A DNA stretch of 64,000 nucleotides from assembly GCA_964506005.1 (NCBI GenBank), contig CAZDLX010000001.1, positions 8,452 to 72,451 of the forward strand, given 5' to 3'. Positions 7,143 through 15,759 of the stretch are shown in pieces (position 1 is the first letter of the stretch; every line of letters starts with the position of its first letter). This DNA comes from UBA3940 sp964506005 (GTDB lineage: Bacteria; Chloroflexota; Anaerolineae; Aggregatilineales; UBA3940). The notes below the pieces were generated by a model. That model was not told where the DNA came from. It did not search any database and saw only the letters and a program-made list of their open reading frames with translations. A program made the position numbers and the translations under genes.

Positions 7143-9254
7143 ATGCGGGAGCCACGCCTCCCAGGACGGTTTGAGCCGGGCCTCGTTGAACAGCCGGGTG
7201 GCATGCCCACCTACCTCGCACACCGCCGCACGCCGACCCGGCATGCCATCGCCGTGGTGGCCCTCCTGCTGGCCCTGACGAGCGTGTTCGGCACACTGAC
7301 TCCGCGGGCGCTGCCCGCGCAGGCGCAGGAGAGGAGGCCAGCCTTGCCCGACGAACCCGGTGCGCTCTCGCCCCCTGGTGCCCCGCAGCTCGACCACCTG
7401 CCGCCCGGCGCGCGTTCGCGGCTGGGGAAGGGCACCCTGCAGGCAATGGCCGCCTCCGGGGCTGGCAATACGCTGGCCATCGGCAGCGGCGTCGGCGTGC
7501 AGGTCTACAACGCCTCGACGCTCGACATGCGCTGGGAGCGTTACGAGTCGCAGGCGGTGAGCGCTGTCGCCGTCTCGGCAGACGGTGGGCGTGTTGCCGG
7601 GCTCGTGGGGAACCGGGTGCAGATCTGGGACGGTGCCGCGGGGACGCCCGTTCAGGAGCTCGCGGAGCCGTTCACCGGATTGGAGCGCATGGTGTTCGAC
7701 CCCGGCGGCGGGCGTCTGGCGACGACGGTGGGCGGCGTGGTGACGCTCTGGGACAGCGCGAGTGGACGCTCTCTGCGGGTAATCCGGAATCGCTTGCAGG
7801 TGCTCGACGTCGCCTGGTCGCCTGATGGGCAGAGCTTCGCATGGGCATCGGATACCATCAGCGTGTGGACCAGCGGGGCCGACCAGCCTCTGCACTCGCT
7901 GGAGGTGACCGGGCGGCGCGGCGTGGCCCGGCTGGCCTGGTCAGCGGATGGCCGGCGGCTGGGGGCTGCGCTGCTGGACGGGTCGAGCGTCATCTGGGAT
8001 GTCACCGGGGGGCGCATCACCTGGACCGAGCGCGGGCACCCGCAGCCGGCGCTGAGTGCCGCCTTCTCGCCGGATGGAGCCCGGTTTGTTACCGGCGGCC
8101 ATGCGGGCCAGATCGCAGTCTGGGACACGACCTCAGGCGAGCGGGTCTCGACACTGCAGGCGCACTCGAACCGGATCATCGGCCTGGCATTTCGTGAGGA
8201 CGGCTTGCTGATCTCCGCCTCTACCGACAGCGCAGTGCACGTGTGGGATCTCGACAGCGGGGAGCCGGTCGGAGGGGTGGAGGGGTACGCCAGTGCCGCG
8301 ACCAGCGTGGCGTGGTCGCCGGATGGCGCATCCGTCGCGGTGGGCGGCATCGACGGGAGCGTTGACCTGTGGGACGCACAGCACGCGGCGCACATCCGGC
8401 GCATCGCGGCGTACCGGCAGCCCGTTACCGCCATGGCGTGGTCCCCGGACTCCTCGCTCCTGGCGACCCTGTCCTCGGAGAACGCGATAACGCTGTGGGA
8501 CGCGGCTACGGGGACGGTGGTACGCCGCCTCGAAGGGCAGGCCGGGCCGCCATCACCGCTGCAGACCCGGGTGCTGCGCGGCGGAATCACGATTGAAGAG
8601 GGCGTTGAGCTGCGCGGACCTGTCGTGGGGCACAGCAGCCCGCCTGTCTCGCTGGTGTTTTCTGCCGATGGCTCGCTGCTGGCGTCGGGCGGCAAGGATG
8701 GCCGCGTCATCCTGTGGCAGGTCGCAACCGGCGAGGTGGAGCGGCTCATGGAGGCGCACGCCAGCCAGGTCGGGACCGTTGCGTTCCTGCCCGGCGGCGA
8801 GCGGCTGCTGTCGAGCAGCATGGATGGCGCTCAGGTGGTATGGGACCTGGCGACCGGCCAGGTGGTTTCCTCGGAGCGGCACCCCGGCGTCGCACAGACG
8901 GTCGTGTCCGGGGATGGCGCTCTGGTGGCGCTGATGATTACCGGCCAGCGGCCCCAGATCCGCGACCTGGCTAACGGCGGCACCCTGCGGGAGCTCGTCG
9001 AGGATGCCGGGCCTGTGATCCGCATGCAGTTCAGCCCCGACCGTGCATGGCTGGCTACGGGGCGGCGCGGCGAGCTGCGCACCGTGGTGCTGTGGAACGT
9101 CAGCACCGGCGAGATGGTCAGGCCGTTCAACGGCCACGGCTACAACGTCAGCGCAGTGACCTTCTCGCCGGATGGCACGGTGCTGGCCTCCGCTTCATGG
9201 GATGGCACCGTCTTATTGTGGCCGGTGGAGGATGAGCAGCGGAGCGCCGGCTGA
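7143..9254 (+). CDS. Exported or membrane-anchored WD40-repeat protein
   Basis: A 703-aa protein made almost entirely of WD40 beta-propeller repeats, around 13-14 copies, each with signatures such as F-S-P-D-G, L-A-S-G-G-x-D-G and V-x-L-W-D. A hydrophobic segment of about 17 residues near position 40, ending in A-Q-A-Q, looks like a signal peptide or anchor, so the propellers probably lie outside the cytoplasm. Thirteen or so repeats suggest two propellers. The ATG at 7143 has GGGAG 8 bases upstream; an ATG at 7137 is also possible. There is no catalytic domain. It is probably a binding scaffold, partner unknown. No obvious operon partner is nearby. Confidence 0.85.
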   Translation: MREPRLPGRFEPGLVEQPGGMPTYLAHRRTPTRHAIAVVALLLALTSVFGTLTPRALPAQAQERRPALPDEPGALSPPGAPQLDHLPPGARSRLGKGTLQAMAASGAGNTLAIGSGVGVQVYNASTLDMRWERYESQAVSAVAVSADGGRVAGLVGNRVQIWDGAAGTPVQELAEPFTGLERMVFDPGGGRLATTVGGVVTLWDSASGRSLRVIRNRLQVLDVAWSPDGQSFAWASDTISVWTSGADQPLHSLEVTGRRGVARLAWSADGRRLGAALLDGSSVIWDVTGGRITWTERGHPQPALSAAFSPDGARFVTGGHAGQIAVWDTTSGERVSTLQAHSNRIIGLAFREDGLLISASTDSAVHVWDLDSGEPVGGVEGYASAATSVAWSPDGASVAVGGIDGSVDLWDAQHAAHIRRIAAYRQPVTAMAWSPDSSLLATLSSENAITLWDAATGTVVRRLEGQAGPPSPLQTRVLRGGITIEEGVELRGPVVGHSSPPVSLVFSADGSLLASGGKDGRVILWQVATGEVERLMEAHASQVGTVAFLPGGERLLSSSMDGAQVVWDLATGQVVSSERHPGVAQTVVSGDGALVALMITGQRPQIRDLANGGTLRELVEDAGPVIRMQFSPDRAWLATGRRGELRTVVLWNVSTGEMVRPFNGHGYNVSAVTFSPDGTVLASASWDGTVLLWPVEDEQRSAG

Positions 9255-9285
9255 GAGCCGTGACCCCGCTGCTCAACAGATACCA

Positions 9286-10293
9286 CTACGCACGGATCTC
9301 CTGGCGCTGGAACAGCACGTAAGCCAGCGCAAACAGCAGTATCGTGGCTGCAATCAAGCCGGTCAGGTGCGGCCAGATCAGCATCAGACTTTCGCCGAGT
9401 GGCAGGGGAGCGCCGAGCAGCGCGCCCTGAAGGTCGGCGGGCAGCACCAGCCCAAAAGACCGGGTCGCCGGGTACAGCAGCCCGATCGTCGCCTCGACAA
9501 ACAGCCGGTTCGGCGAGGCCCGGTTCAGCGCGGCGGTGAGCTCCGCCTGCTCGATCACAGCTTCCACGGAGAGCATGTTCACCGGCTGGATCGCCTGTGC
9601 GAGCAGGCCAGCCAGGATGCCCCAGAAGATCGTAAAGAACAGCCAGACCGCGATGCTCGCCAGCGCCGCCGTTGCCGACTGCCGGAACACGGTCGAGAAC
9701 AGCAGCGCGAGCGCGAGCCACACGCCGCCGTAGAAGATCGTGACCACGAGGAACAGCAGCAGCCGCGCAGCCTCCTCGCCGCTCGGCGGGATGCCCAGCC
9801 CCAGAATGCCCAGCCCCACGATCAGCAGCCAGATCGCCGCCAGCACGAGGGACAGCGTGAACAGCCCCGCCAGGAACTTGCCTGTTAGGAGGGCATCCCG
9901 GTAGATGGGCTGCGAGAGCACGCGCGAAAGCGTGCGCTGCGAGAACTCGCCATTGATGGCGTCAAACGCCAGCGTGATCGCGACCAGCGGTACGAGGAAC
10001 CCCAGGAACCCGACGAAAGCCGGCAGCGGCTCCTGCGCCGTCGTGAACAACTGGAGGAAGATGAACTTGTCATCCCCTGGCGCGTCTCGCAGATTCTGCA
10101 GGGCAACGTACACCGTCCCGGCGGCTGACGCAAGGATCAGCAGCTCAAGGATCAGCATCCGGGCGCTTGAGAGGTGGTCGGCCATATCTTTTCCCACGAC
10201 CGCCCAGATACCTGTCCACGGCGAACCTTCGCGGGTGCGCGTGCGTGCCGGGCGCTCCGCATGTGCGGTGGCCATGACGTCAGGCTGCTGCAT
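9286..10293 (-). CDS. ABC-2 type exporter permease
   Basis: 335-aa membrane protein of the ABC-2/NosY-like permease group, with a cytoplasmic N-terminus, about six hydrophobic segments and the typical loop E-F-S-Q-R-T-L-S-R-V-L-S-Q-P-I near residue 120. The sequence K-D-M-A-D-H-L before the first helix is common in this group. Its start overlaps the end of the ATPase gene by 14 bp, showing translational coupling. It should form an exporter with that ATPase. The substrate is unknown. Confidence 0.9.
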   Translation of the reverse strand: MQQPDVMATAHAERPARTRTREGSPWTGIWAVVGKDMADHLSSARMLILELLILASAAGTVYVALQNLRDAPGDDKFIFLQLFTTAQEPLPAFVGFLGFLVPLVAITLAFDAINGEFSQRTLSRVLSQPIYRDALLTGKFLAGLFTLSLVLAAIWLLIVGLGILGLGIPPSGEEAARLLLFLVVTIFYGGVWLALALLFSTVFRQSATAALASIAVWLFFTIFWGILAGLLAQAIQPVNMLSVEAVIEQAELTAALNRASPNRLFVEATIGLLYPATRSFGLVLPADLQGALLGAPLPLGESLMLIWPHLTGLIAATILLFALAYVLFQRQEIRA

Positions 10294-11230
10294 AGTCCAC
10301 CTCCTGCTCGAAATACCGGGCGTAGATCTCGTCCAGATCCGGGACCTCGACCTTCAGCCCCTGCAGCCGCCCACCAACCGTCACCGCCGCTTCGGCGGCC
10401 TGCGGTCGGACGTCCGCAGTGGCCTCAAGCACATACCGGGTCGGCTCGAGGTGCTGCACGTTCAGCACCTGGGGGATGCCGGCCAACTTCGTCTCGAGCG
10501 CCGGCGACCCGTTCTCGACCTCGAGCACAACGTTGTAGCCACCGCGCAACACACGCCGGGCCAGCTCCTCGACGGTGCCCTGGGCCAGGATCCGGCCATG
10601 CCGGAACAGGGCGACGTGGTCGCACACTTCCTGGACCTGGTGCAGCAGGTGGGACGACAGCAGCATGGTGATCCCTTCGTCTCGCAGCTCGCGGATGATG
10701 TTGATGAACAGCCGTGCGGCGTCGGGATCCAACCCGAGCGTGGGCTCATCCATGATGATGATCTGCGGCTGCTTGAGCAGCAGCTCCGCCACGGCGAGCC
10801 GCTGGCGCATCCCGCGCGAGAAGGTCTTTACCGGCTTGTCGGCAACGTCCGCCAGCCCCATGCGCTGCAGCCCCTCGTTGATGCGCGCGCTGGCTTCGTC
10901 GCGGGGCAGGCCATTCAGCCGGGCGATGTAGGTGAGGTTCTGCCGCGCGGTCAGCCCGTCATAGAAGCCGACCTGATCGGGCAGGTAGCCCACACGCCGC
11001 TTGACGCTCAGGGGTTTGCGGGCCGGGTCGAGCCCGAGCACGCGCACCTTCCCCGAGCTCGGCTCGGTGAGCCCCAGCAGCATGAGGATGGTCGTCGTCT
11101 TGCCGGAGCCGTTCGGGCCGAGCAGGCCGAACACCTGGCCCTTCTGCACCGAGAAGTCGATGCCGTCAACTGCCGTGACATCTCCGTACCGCTTGGTCAG
11201 GCTGTGCGCTTCAATCATCGTGTCCGTCAT
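10280..11230 (-). CDS. ABC exporter ATP-binding protein
   Basis: 316-aa ABC ATPase. Walker A is G-P-N-G-S-G-K-T-T (residues 38-46), the signature is F-S-R-G-M-R-Q-R-L, and Walker B is I-I-I-M-D-E-P-T-L-G-L-D-P. The C-terminal 90 residues after the core are typical of ABC-2 exporters of the CcmA/NosF class. It lies 15 bp after the NEW3-domain gene and overlaps the permease gene, giving a three-gene operon on the minus strand. Confidence 0.94.
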   Translation of the reverse strand: MTDTMIEAHSLTKRYGDVTAVDGIDFSVQKGQVFGLLGPNGSGKTTTILMLLGLTEPSSGKVRVLGLDPARKPLSVKRRVGYLPDQVGFYDGLTARQNLTYIARLNGLPRDEASARINEGLQRMGLADVADKPVKTFSRGMRQRLAVAELLLKQPQIIIMDEPTLGLDPDAARLFINIIRELRDEGITMLLSSHLLHQVQEVCDHVALFRHGRILAQGTVEELARRVLRGGYNVVLEVENGSPALETKLAGIPQVLNVQHLEPTRYVLEATADVRPQAAEAAVTVGGRLQGLKVEVPDLDEIYARYFEQEVDYAAA

Positions 11231-11245
11231 GGCTCGCCTCCTGCG

Positions 11246-12427
11246 CTAGCGGCGGCCAAAGCGCGACACGGCGACCCCCACCACGCCGACGGCGACGGCA
11301 ACCAGCCCGATGCCCGCCACGCCCCACAGCGTGGAGGTGCGTACCGTTATGCGGTACTCTACGGACTTAGATGAGCCGCCCTCCGGCGTCGCCCGGAACG
11401 TGATCATGTAGTCGCCGGCGAGGGCCTGCTCGGGGGGCTGGACACGCGCGGTCACCTCGATCTGCTCGCCGGGCTCGATGACCTCGATGGACTCCGGCTC
11501 AAAGGTGACTTCCCAGCCTCGCGGCGGGGTGCTGCCCAGGCTGATGTTGTGCGCCTGCGCGGACCCGTTGTTCTGCACCAGCAGCCGGTATGTCGTCTGC
11601 TCGCCCGCCCGGGCCTCGCCCGAGAGACGGCTGTCTGGCGTGGTCAGGCGGATCGTCGCCTCACCCACAACCTCGGCGACCAGTTGCATCGACGCTTGCG
11701 TTTCGTCGCTCTGGGCGGTGATCGTGAAGGGGTAGGAGCCAGCAGGGATGGTGTCGAGCGTCGAGTTGACCTCCACCGCGATGCGCTCGGAGGCGTTGGC
11801 CTCCAGCGGGATGCTCGTGACCTCCTGCGTGCCAGATTTGAACACCGTGCTAAAGAACTGTGGGGTCTCCGCGAGGAAGTTCACCACCAGATCCTCGTCC
11901 CCCTCGTTCTGGACGGTGAGGTTGTAGCGGAACGTCGTGGTGGGCTTACCGCGCAGCACAGGGAGTTCCGCCTTGAGGGCCAGGCTTGCAGGCATCTGCT
12001 CCTCGATGATCACCTGCAGCGGCAGCTCGCTCTGCACGCCATCGCCCTCTGCGACGACCGTGAAGTCATACGTGCCGGGTTCTGCGCCCTCTGGCACTTC
12101 GACCCGCAACTCGACGGACGTCTCAACGTCCGGCTGGACGAAGACGGCCTGCACCGTGCGCGCCTCGCCCCGGAAGCTGGCGACCCAGTTCTCCGGCAGC
12201 CCCTCGACCGACAGCGCGACGGTGCCGGGGTCAGCCTGGGTGCGGAGATGCAGGTTGAGGGTCAGGTTCTCACCCACATCGATGACCTGGGCTGGGTAGG
12301 GAGTGTAGAGCATAAGGTCAGGCCCTGAGTCTGCCGGCTCATCCTCCTGCGCCAGAGCCGGCGCTGCCAGCCCAAAGGCAACTACCATCACCAGCGCAAT
12401 TGCTGCGCTCAAAGCGTAACGGCGCAT
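11246..12427 (-). CDS. NEW3-domain membrane-anchored protein of an ABC exporter operon
   Basis: 393-aa secreted protein with a signal peptide (cut near A-L-A-Q, residue 27), about three Ig-like NEW3-type beta-sandwich domains (repeated N-L-x-L and P-A-G-x-Y-x-F-T-I patterns) and a C-terminal membrane helix ending S-R-F-G-R-R. It matches COG1470-like proteins encoded beside ABC-2 exporters, which probably act as the extracytoplasmic part of the transporter. AAGGAGGT lies 9 bases before the ATG. It is the first gene of the operon. Confidence 0.88.
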   Translation of the reverse strand: MRRYALSAAIALVMVVAFGLAAPALAQEDEPADSGPDLMLYTPYPAQVIDVGENLTLNLHLRTQADPGTVALSVEGLPENWVASFRGEARTVQAVFVQPDVETSVELRVEVPEGAEPGTYDFTVVAEGDGVQSELPLQVIIEEQMPASLALKAELPVLRGKPTTTFRYNLTVQNEGDEDLVVNFLAETPQFFSTVFKSGTQEVTSIPLEANASERIAVEVNSTLDTIPAGSYPFTITAQSDETQASMQLVAEVVGEATIRLTTPDSRLSGEARAGEQTTYRLLVQNNGSAQAHNISLGSTPPRGWEVTFEPESIEVIEPGEQIEVTARVQPPEQALAGDYMITFRATPEGGSSKSVEYRITVRTSTLWGVAGIGLVAVAVGVVGVAVSRFGRR

Positions 12428-12809
12428 ACTTCTCCACCTCCTTTTCGTTTATCGCCTCACGCTCAGCACATACGCTGCATGAAGATCCAAAAAGCGGCGG
12501 TGCCTGCTCCCCCGCAGGACCGCCACGGACGCAACTGTCGAGCATCAACCGCTCTGACCGGCCTGGCTGTCAAGGGTGAGATGACAGGTATGCTTGAACC
12601 GATCAACAGGCTGTTTAGAGTCGTCTACCGCGCATTTTGCGATGTGCTGAGTAAGAACTGTATAAGTGTCACGCAAAAATCTCATTAGAAATAGCTCAGA
12701 TGCGGGCTTGCTGGCCAGCCGAGGAGCCGTCGCGCCGATCCATCGCACAACCTGGTCGGAATCGTCGTACAATGAGGGTAATAACCGCGTACGGAAGGAA
12801 GGTGCTGAT
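12428..12809. other. Divergent intergenic region
   Basis: About 380 bp between the NEW3 operon (-) and a membrane-protein gene (+). It holds a likely plus-strand promoter at 12637-12666 and a second possible -10, TACAAT at 12768-12773. No gene is supported here. Confidence 0.5.
12637..12666 (+). promoter_or_regulatory. Sigma-70-like promoter upstream of the membrane-protein gene
   Basis: TTGCGA and TATAAG are separated by 18 bases. The distance to the ATG at 12810 is about 140 bases. Confidence 0.4.
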
Positions 12810-13484
12810 ATGACTGCGATCCGGGGTCAGCAGGTCGATGCCCCGCGCGACAATATTCTGCAGCAAGCCTTCGCACTCCTTCGCCAACACCGCCGCGCGT
12901 ACCTCCTGACCAACCTCATTTACTATGCCTTCGTCATCATCGGCGCTGCGATGGTGTTCGCCATCCCGGCACTGCAGAGCATGATGATGGAGGGTATCGA
13001 ACAAGGCTTCGGCGAGGGCAGCTCCCTTGCCCCCCTCGTCGAGGCCTACGTTAACGAGGAGGTGCTGGCCGCTGCCGGGCTCACCTTTGGCGTGAACCTG
13101 GTGCTGGGCAGCTTCATCTACATTACGCTGCCATCGCTGATCGTTCCCTTCAGCGGCCTGCTGACCGGGGTGGTCCGGGCGCTGCTGTGGGGCTTCATCT
13201 TCTCGCCGGCGTCGGTCAGCGGGGTGACGGCAAGTGACGTCCTGTTCGGCGCGCTGCTGGTCATCCTGCTGCTCCTTGAGGGGCAGGGGTATGTGCTGGC
13301 GATGTTCGGGGCTTACCTGCAGGGCCGCTCGGTGGTGTTCCACCGCCGGGTCGGCGCGGAGACAATCTGGCAGGGATGGCTGCACGGCCTCAAACAGACG
13401 GCGCTGGTGTACATCCTCGTCGCGCTGGTGCTGCTCGTCGCCGCGGTGTACGAGGTGGTGATCGCGGTCGTTGTGCCAGCGTAG
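12810..13484 (+). CDS. Integral membrane protein, possibly SpoIIM/DUF95-like
   Basis: 224-aa protein with four to five hydrophobic segments after a polar N-terminal 30 residues. The middle segment F-G-V-N-L-V-L-G followed by P-S-L-I-V-P-F-S-G-L-L-T-G recalls the conserved core of the SpoIIM (stage II sporulation protein M) family, where an N and a G-x-x-x-G pattern are kept. This does not imply sporulation, as SpoIIM-like proteins occur in many non-spore formers. The ATG at 12810 has GGAAGG upstream; an in-frame upstream start lacks both a ribosome site and protein-like sequence. The methyltransferase gene follows after 26 bp, so the two are probably cotranscribed. Confidence 0.7.
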   Translation: MTAIRGQQVDAPRDNILQQAFALLRQHRRAYLLTNLIYYAFVIIGAAMVFAIPALQSMMMEGIEQGFGEGSSLAPLVEAYVNEEVLAAAGLTFGVNLVLGSFIYITLPSLIVPFSGLLTGVVRALLWGFIFSPASVSGVTASDVLFGALLVILLLLEGQGYVLAMFGAYLQGRSVVFHRRVGAETIWQGWLHGLKQTALVYILVALVLLVAAVYEVVIAVVVPA

Positions 13485-13510
13485 CGCCTACCGCTAGCAG
13501 GAGTGTGATC

Positions 13511-14164
13511 ATGCGCAAGAGCAGGCTGCTCACCTGGCTGGTGGGCCCGCCGCTGGCGTTCGTCGCCTGGCGTGCCGTGATGCGGCTGATCCGGCACTGG
13601 CACCAGTTTCCCACGCCGGACTTTCTCGTGGACTTCCTTGACACGCCGCTGCGCCGCCGGTTCATCCAGCCCCTCGACAGGATGCCGGAACGGCTGGGCC
13701 TCAAGCCCGGCATGCGTGCGCTGGAGGTCGGGCCGGGGAACGGCACGTACACACTCGCGGTGGCCCGCCATCTCGGCGCGGATGGGCGCGTCACGGCTAT
13801 CGATATCCAGCCGAGGATCGTCGAGCGGCTGCGGGCGCGCGCCGCCGCCGAAGGGGCTGCGAACGTCGAGGTGCAGGTGGCCGACGTGGCGAACCTGCCT
13901 TTCGAGGACGGCGCTTTCGACGCGGTCTACATGCTGTCGGTCGTCGGGGAGCTCCCGGAGCCGGAGCGGGCCATCGCGGAGTTCGCGCGGGTCCTCAAGC
14001 CCGGCGGCGTGCTTGCCTTCGCCGAGCTCTGGCCCGACCCGGACTACCCGTGGCCCATCGAGCTGGTGCGGCTCGTCACGCCGGGCGGCTTCCGCTACCA
14101 GCAGCATGGCCGGGGCTTCCTGAACTACTGGATGACGTTCACCCGGGAGGCCGGCGCTCGCTGA
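13511..14164 (+). CDS. Class I SAM-dependent methyltransferase
   Basis: 217-aa methyltransferase of the UbiE/Methyltransf_11 type. Motif I is A-L-E-V-G-P-G-N-G-T-Y (about residues 75-85), the acidic loop is V-T-A-I-D-I-Q, and V-A-D-V-A-N-L-P-F-E-D-G plus V-L-K-P-G-G-V-L follow in order. A hydrophobic N-terminal stretch may attach it to the membrane. The start at 13511 has AGGAG about 8 bases upstream. It follows the SpoIIM-like gene by 26 bp. The substrate cannot be told; a lipid or quinone fits the membrane context. Confidence 0.88.
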   Translation: MRKSRLLTWLVGPPLAFVAWRAVMRLIRHWHQFPTPDFLVDFLDTPLRRRFIQPLDRMPERLGLKPGMRALEVGPGNGTYTLAVARHLGADGRVTAIDIQPRIVERLRARAAAEGAANVEVQVADVANLPFEDGAFDAVYMLSVVGELPEPERAIAEFARVLKPGGVLAFAELWPDPDYPWPIELVRLVTPGGFRYQQHGRGFLNYWMTFTREAGAR

Positions 14165-14168
14165 TGCT

Positions 14169-14345
14169 TTACGGCAGCGAGCGCGCGCAGCGGAAACCGA
14201 CGCGGGGATCGTAGGCGGCAGGGGAGGACGAGCGGGCGGAACACCGGCTGCTCGTCTCCAGCCAGCCCTCCAGCGCTGCCGGCTCGAACCAGGCACTGCC
14301 GCGTCGGAGGCGTTGCCGGCCAGATCGTACACGCCTTCCGCGCTG
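14169..14345 (-). pseudogene. Relic of a formylglycine-generating-enzyme-like (FGE-sulfatase domain) gene
   Basis: On the minus strand one frame reads E-G-V-Y-D-L-A-G-N-A (about 14308-14337). After a shift, another frame reads L-R-R-G-S-A-W-F, then R-C-S-A-R, D-P-R-V-G-F-R-C-A-R-S-L-P and a stop at 14169-14171. In intact FGE-sulfatase (SUMF1-like) proteins these are the consecutive C-terminal motifs VYDLxGNVxEW, LRGGSW, RxxxR and GFRCA. Here about 20 residues between the first two are missing, the frame is broken, and no start region remains. The fragment is therefore a decayed gene end. Confidence 0.75.
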
Positions 14346-14561
14346 GCCGTCACGCGCCAGCCAGATCCGTCACTTTGCCGTATCACGACTCCCTCGATGA
14401 ATCTTCGCCGCCCTGCACTTCTATTATAGGCCGTATCGCCGGGTGCCGGGCGGCGCGATACCACCCTCACCCTGCCCCCGCTGGTCAAGTAAGGGAGCCA
14501 TAACGCCGTTCGAGCGTATTACACTACAGGGGGAGGCAGCACCAGCGAAAGAGGAATGACG

Positions 14562-15713
14562 ATGGCCGAAATGACTTTGACGAAGCCGCGCACACGCAAG
14601 CGGCGAATCCGGCGGGCGCTGCTGTTTGTGGTACTTGGGCTGGCAGGGCTGTGCGTGCTGGCGATGGCCGCCGGGGCGATCAGCAATGCGCTGCTGCCCG
14701 ATCCTCCCGCCCAGGTTGCAGAGCTCGACACGCTCGGCGAGGCGCGGGTCGCCGAGGCGTTGCGGCTCAAGGCGGCGGTCGGCGACCAGGTGTGGCCCGG
14801 CTACGGCACGATGGACATCCCTCTGCTGGTGTGGAACGACAACTACGCCTTCCTGTACGGCTACGCCGGCGATCCGCCGCCGGGCTGGGAGCAGCTTGAC
14901 GCCGGACCCGTCGCGGGCGCGCCGGTCTACCGGCATGAGGGCGGCAACTTCCAGGCGTTCAGCGAGCAGGTGGTCGGCGACGTGTACGCGGGCAGCCTCT
15001 CGACGAAGGCGGCCATCGATATCGCGCTGCGTGAGACGTTTGAGGAGGTGCTCCCGCCGGTCGTCGAGGACGTGTTCCCCTACCGGCTGCTCATCCAGCC
15101 GACCGAGGTCTACGTCGGCGGTCTGCTGCACGAGGCCTTCCACGCCTACCAGCAGATGGCGATGGGCGGGCGCGTGCAGGACGCCGAGGAAGCCTACCGC
15201 TCGGCTGACGATTACGCGGCAGAGGTCGAGGGGATGCGTGACGGCTGGAAAGCTGAAGTTGGCCTGCTCATCGACGCGCTGAAAGCCGGCACCGACGAGG
15301 AGGCGCGGGCGCTCGTCGCCGAGTGGCTCGACGTGCGGGCGGCGCGGCGCGAAGCCGCCGGGCTCAGCACCGACCTCGTGCTGTATGAGCAGCGCTACGA
15401 GTGGCTCGAAGGGCTGGCCAAGTACGTGGAGCTCGGCGTGTGGGAGACGGTGGCCGGCACGGAGGGATACGAGCCGCTGCCTGCTCTCGACGCTGACCCG
15501 GAGTTTCACGACTACGGGCGCTTCCGCAGCCGCTGGAACTCCGAGCTGCTGACGATGCGGAACATGGCCGGGGGCGAGGGGGACAGCCTGTTCTACTACA
15601 CCGGCATGGCGCAGGCCCGCCTGCTCGACCGGCTGATGCCCGGCTGGAAGACGGTCGCCGAGCAGGAAGGCGTGTGGCTGGAAGATCTGCTCGCGGAGGC
15701 AATCTCCGGGTAG
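14562..15713 (+). CDS. Membrane-anchored putative zinc metallopeptidase (HExxH)
   Basis: 383-aa protein with a basic start, one membrane helix (about residues 18-42) and a large domain expected outside the cytoplasm. H-E-A-F-H at residues 190-194, within L-L-H-E-A-F-H-A-Y-Q, is a standard HExxH zinc site. A possible third ligand lies in Y-E-W-L-E-G-L-A-K-Y-V-E, about 90 residues downstream. I do not recognise a named peptidase family. Of two nearby ATGs (14556 and 14562) the second has GAGG at correct spacing. The CPBP peptidase gene follows by 46 bp on the same strand. Confidence 0.8.
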   Translation: MAEMTLTKPRTRKRRIRRALLFVVLGLAGLCVLAMAAGAISNALLPDPPAQVAELDTLGEARVAEALRLKAAVGDQVWPGYGTMDIPLLVWNDNYAFLYGYAGDPPPGWEQLDAGPVAGAPVYRHEGGNFQAFSEQVVGDVYAGSLSTKAAIDIALRETFEEVLPPVVEDVFPYRLLIQPTEVYVGGLLHEAFHAYQQMAMGGRVQDAEEAYRSADDYAAEVEGMRDGWKAEVGLLIDALKAGTDEEARALVAEWLDVRAARREAAGLSTDLVLYEQRYEWLEGLAKYVELGVWETVAGTEGYEPLPALDADPEFHDYGRFRSRWNSELLTMRNMAGGEGDSLFYYTGMAQARLLDRLMPGWKTVAEQEGVWLEDLLAEAISG

Positions 15714-15759
15714 GGAGAGAAACGCTCAGCGATAGCTGTTGTCAAGTGAGGGGGATTGT

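Noticed and set aside
13313..14488. Long minus-strand frame opposite the methyltransferase
   Set aside because: Most of it is a shadow of the methyltransferase. Only the part at 14169-14345 has meaning, and there the frame is broken, so I list it as a pseudogene.
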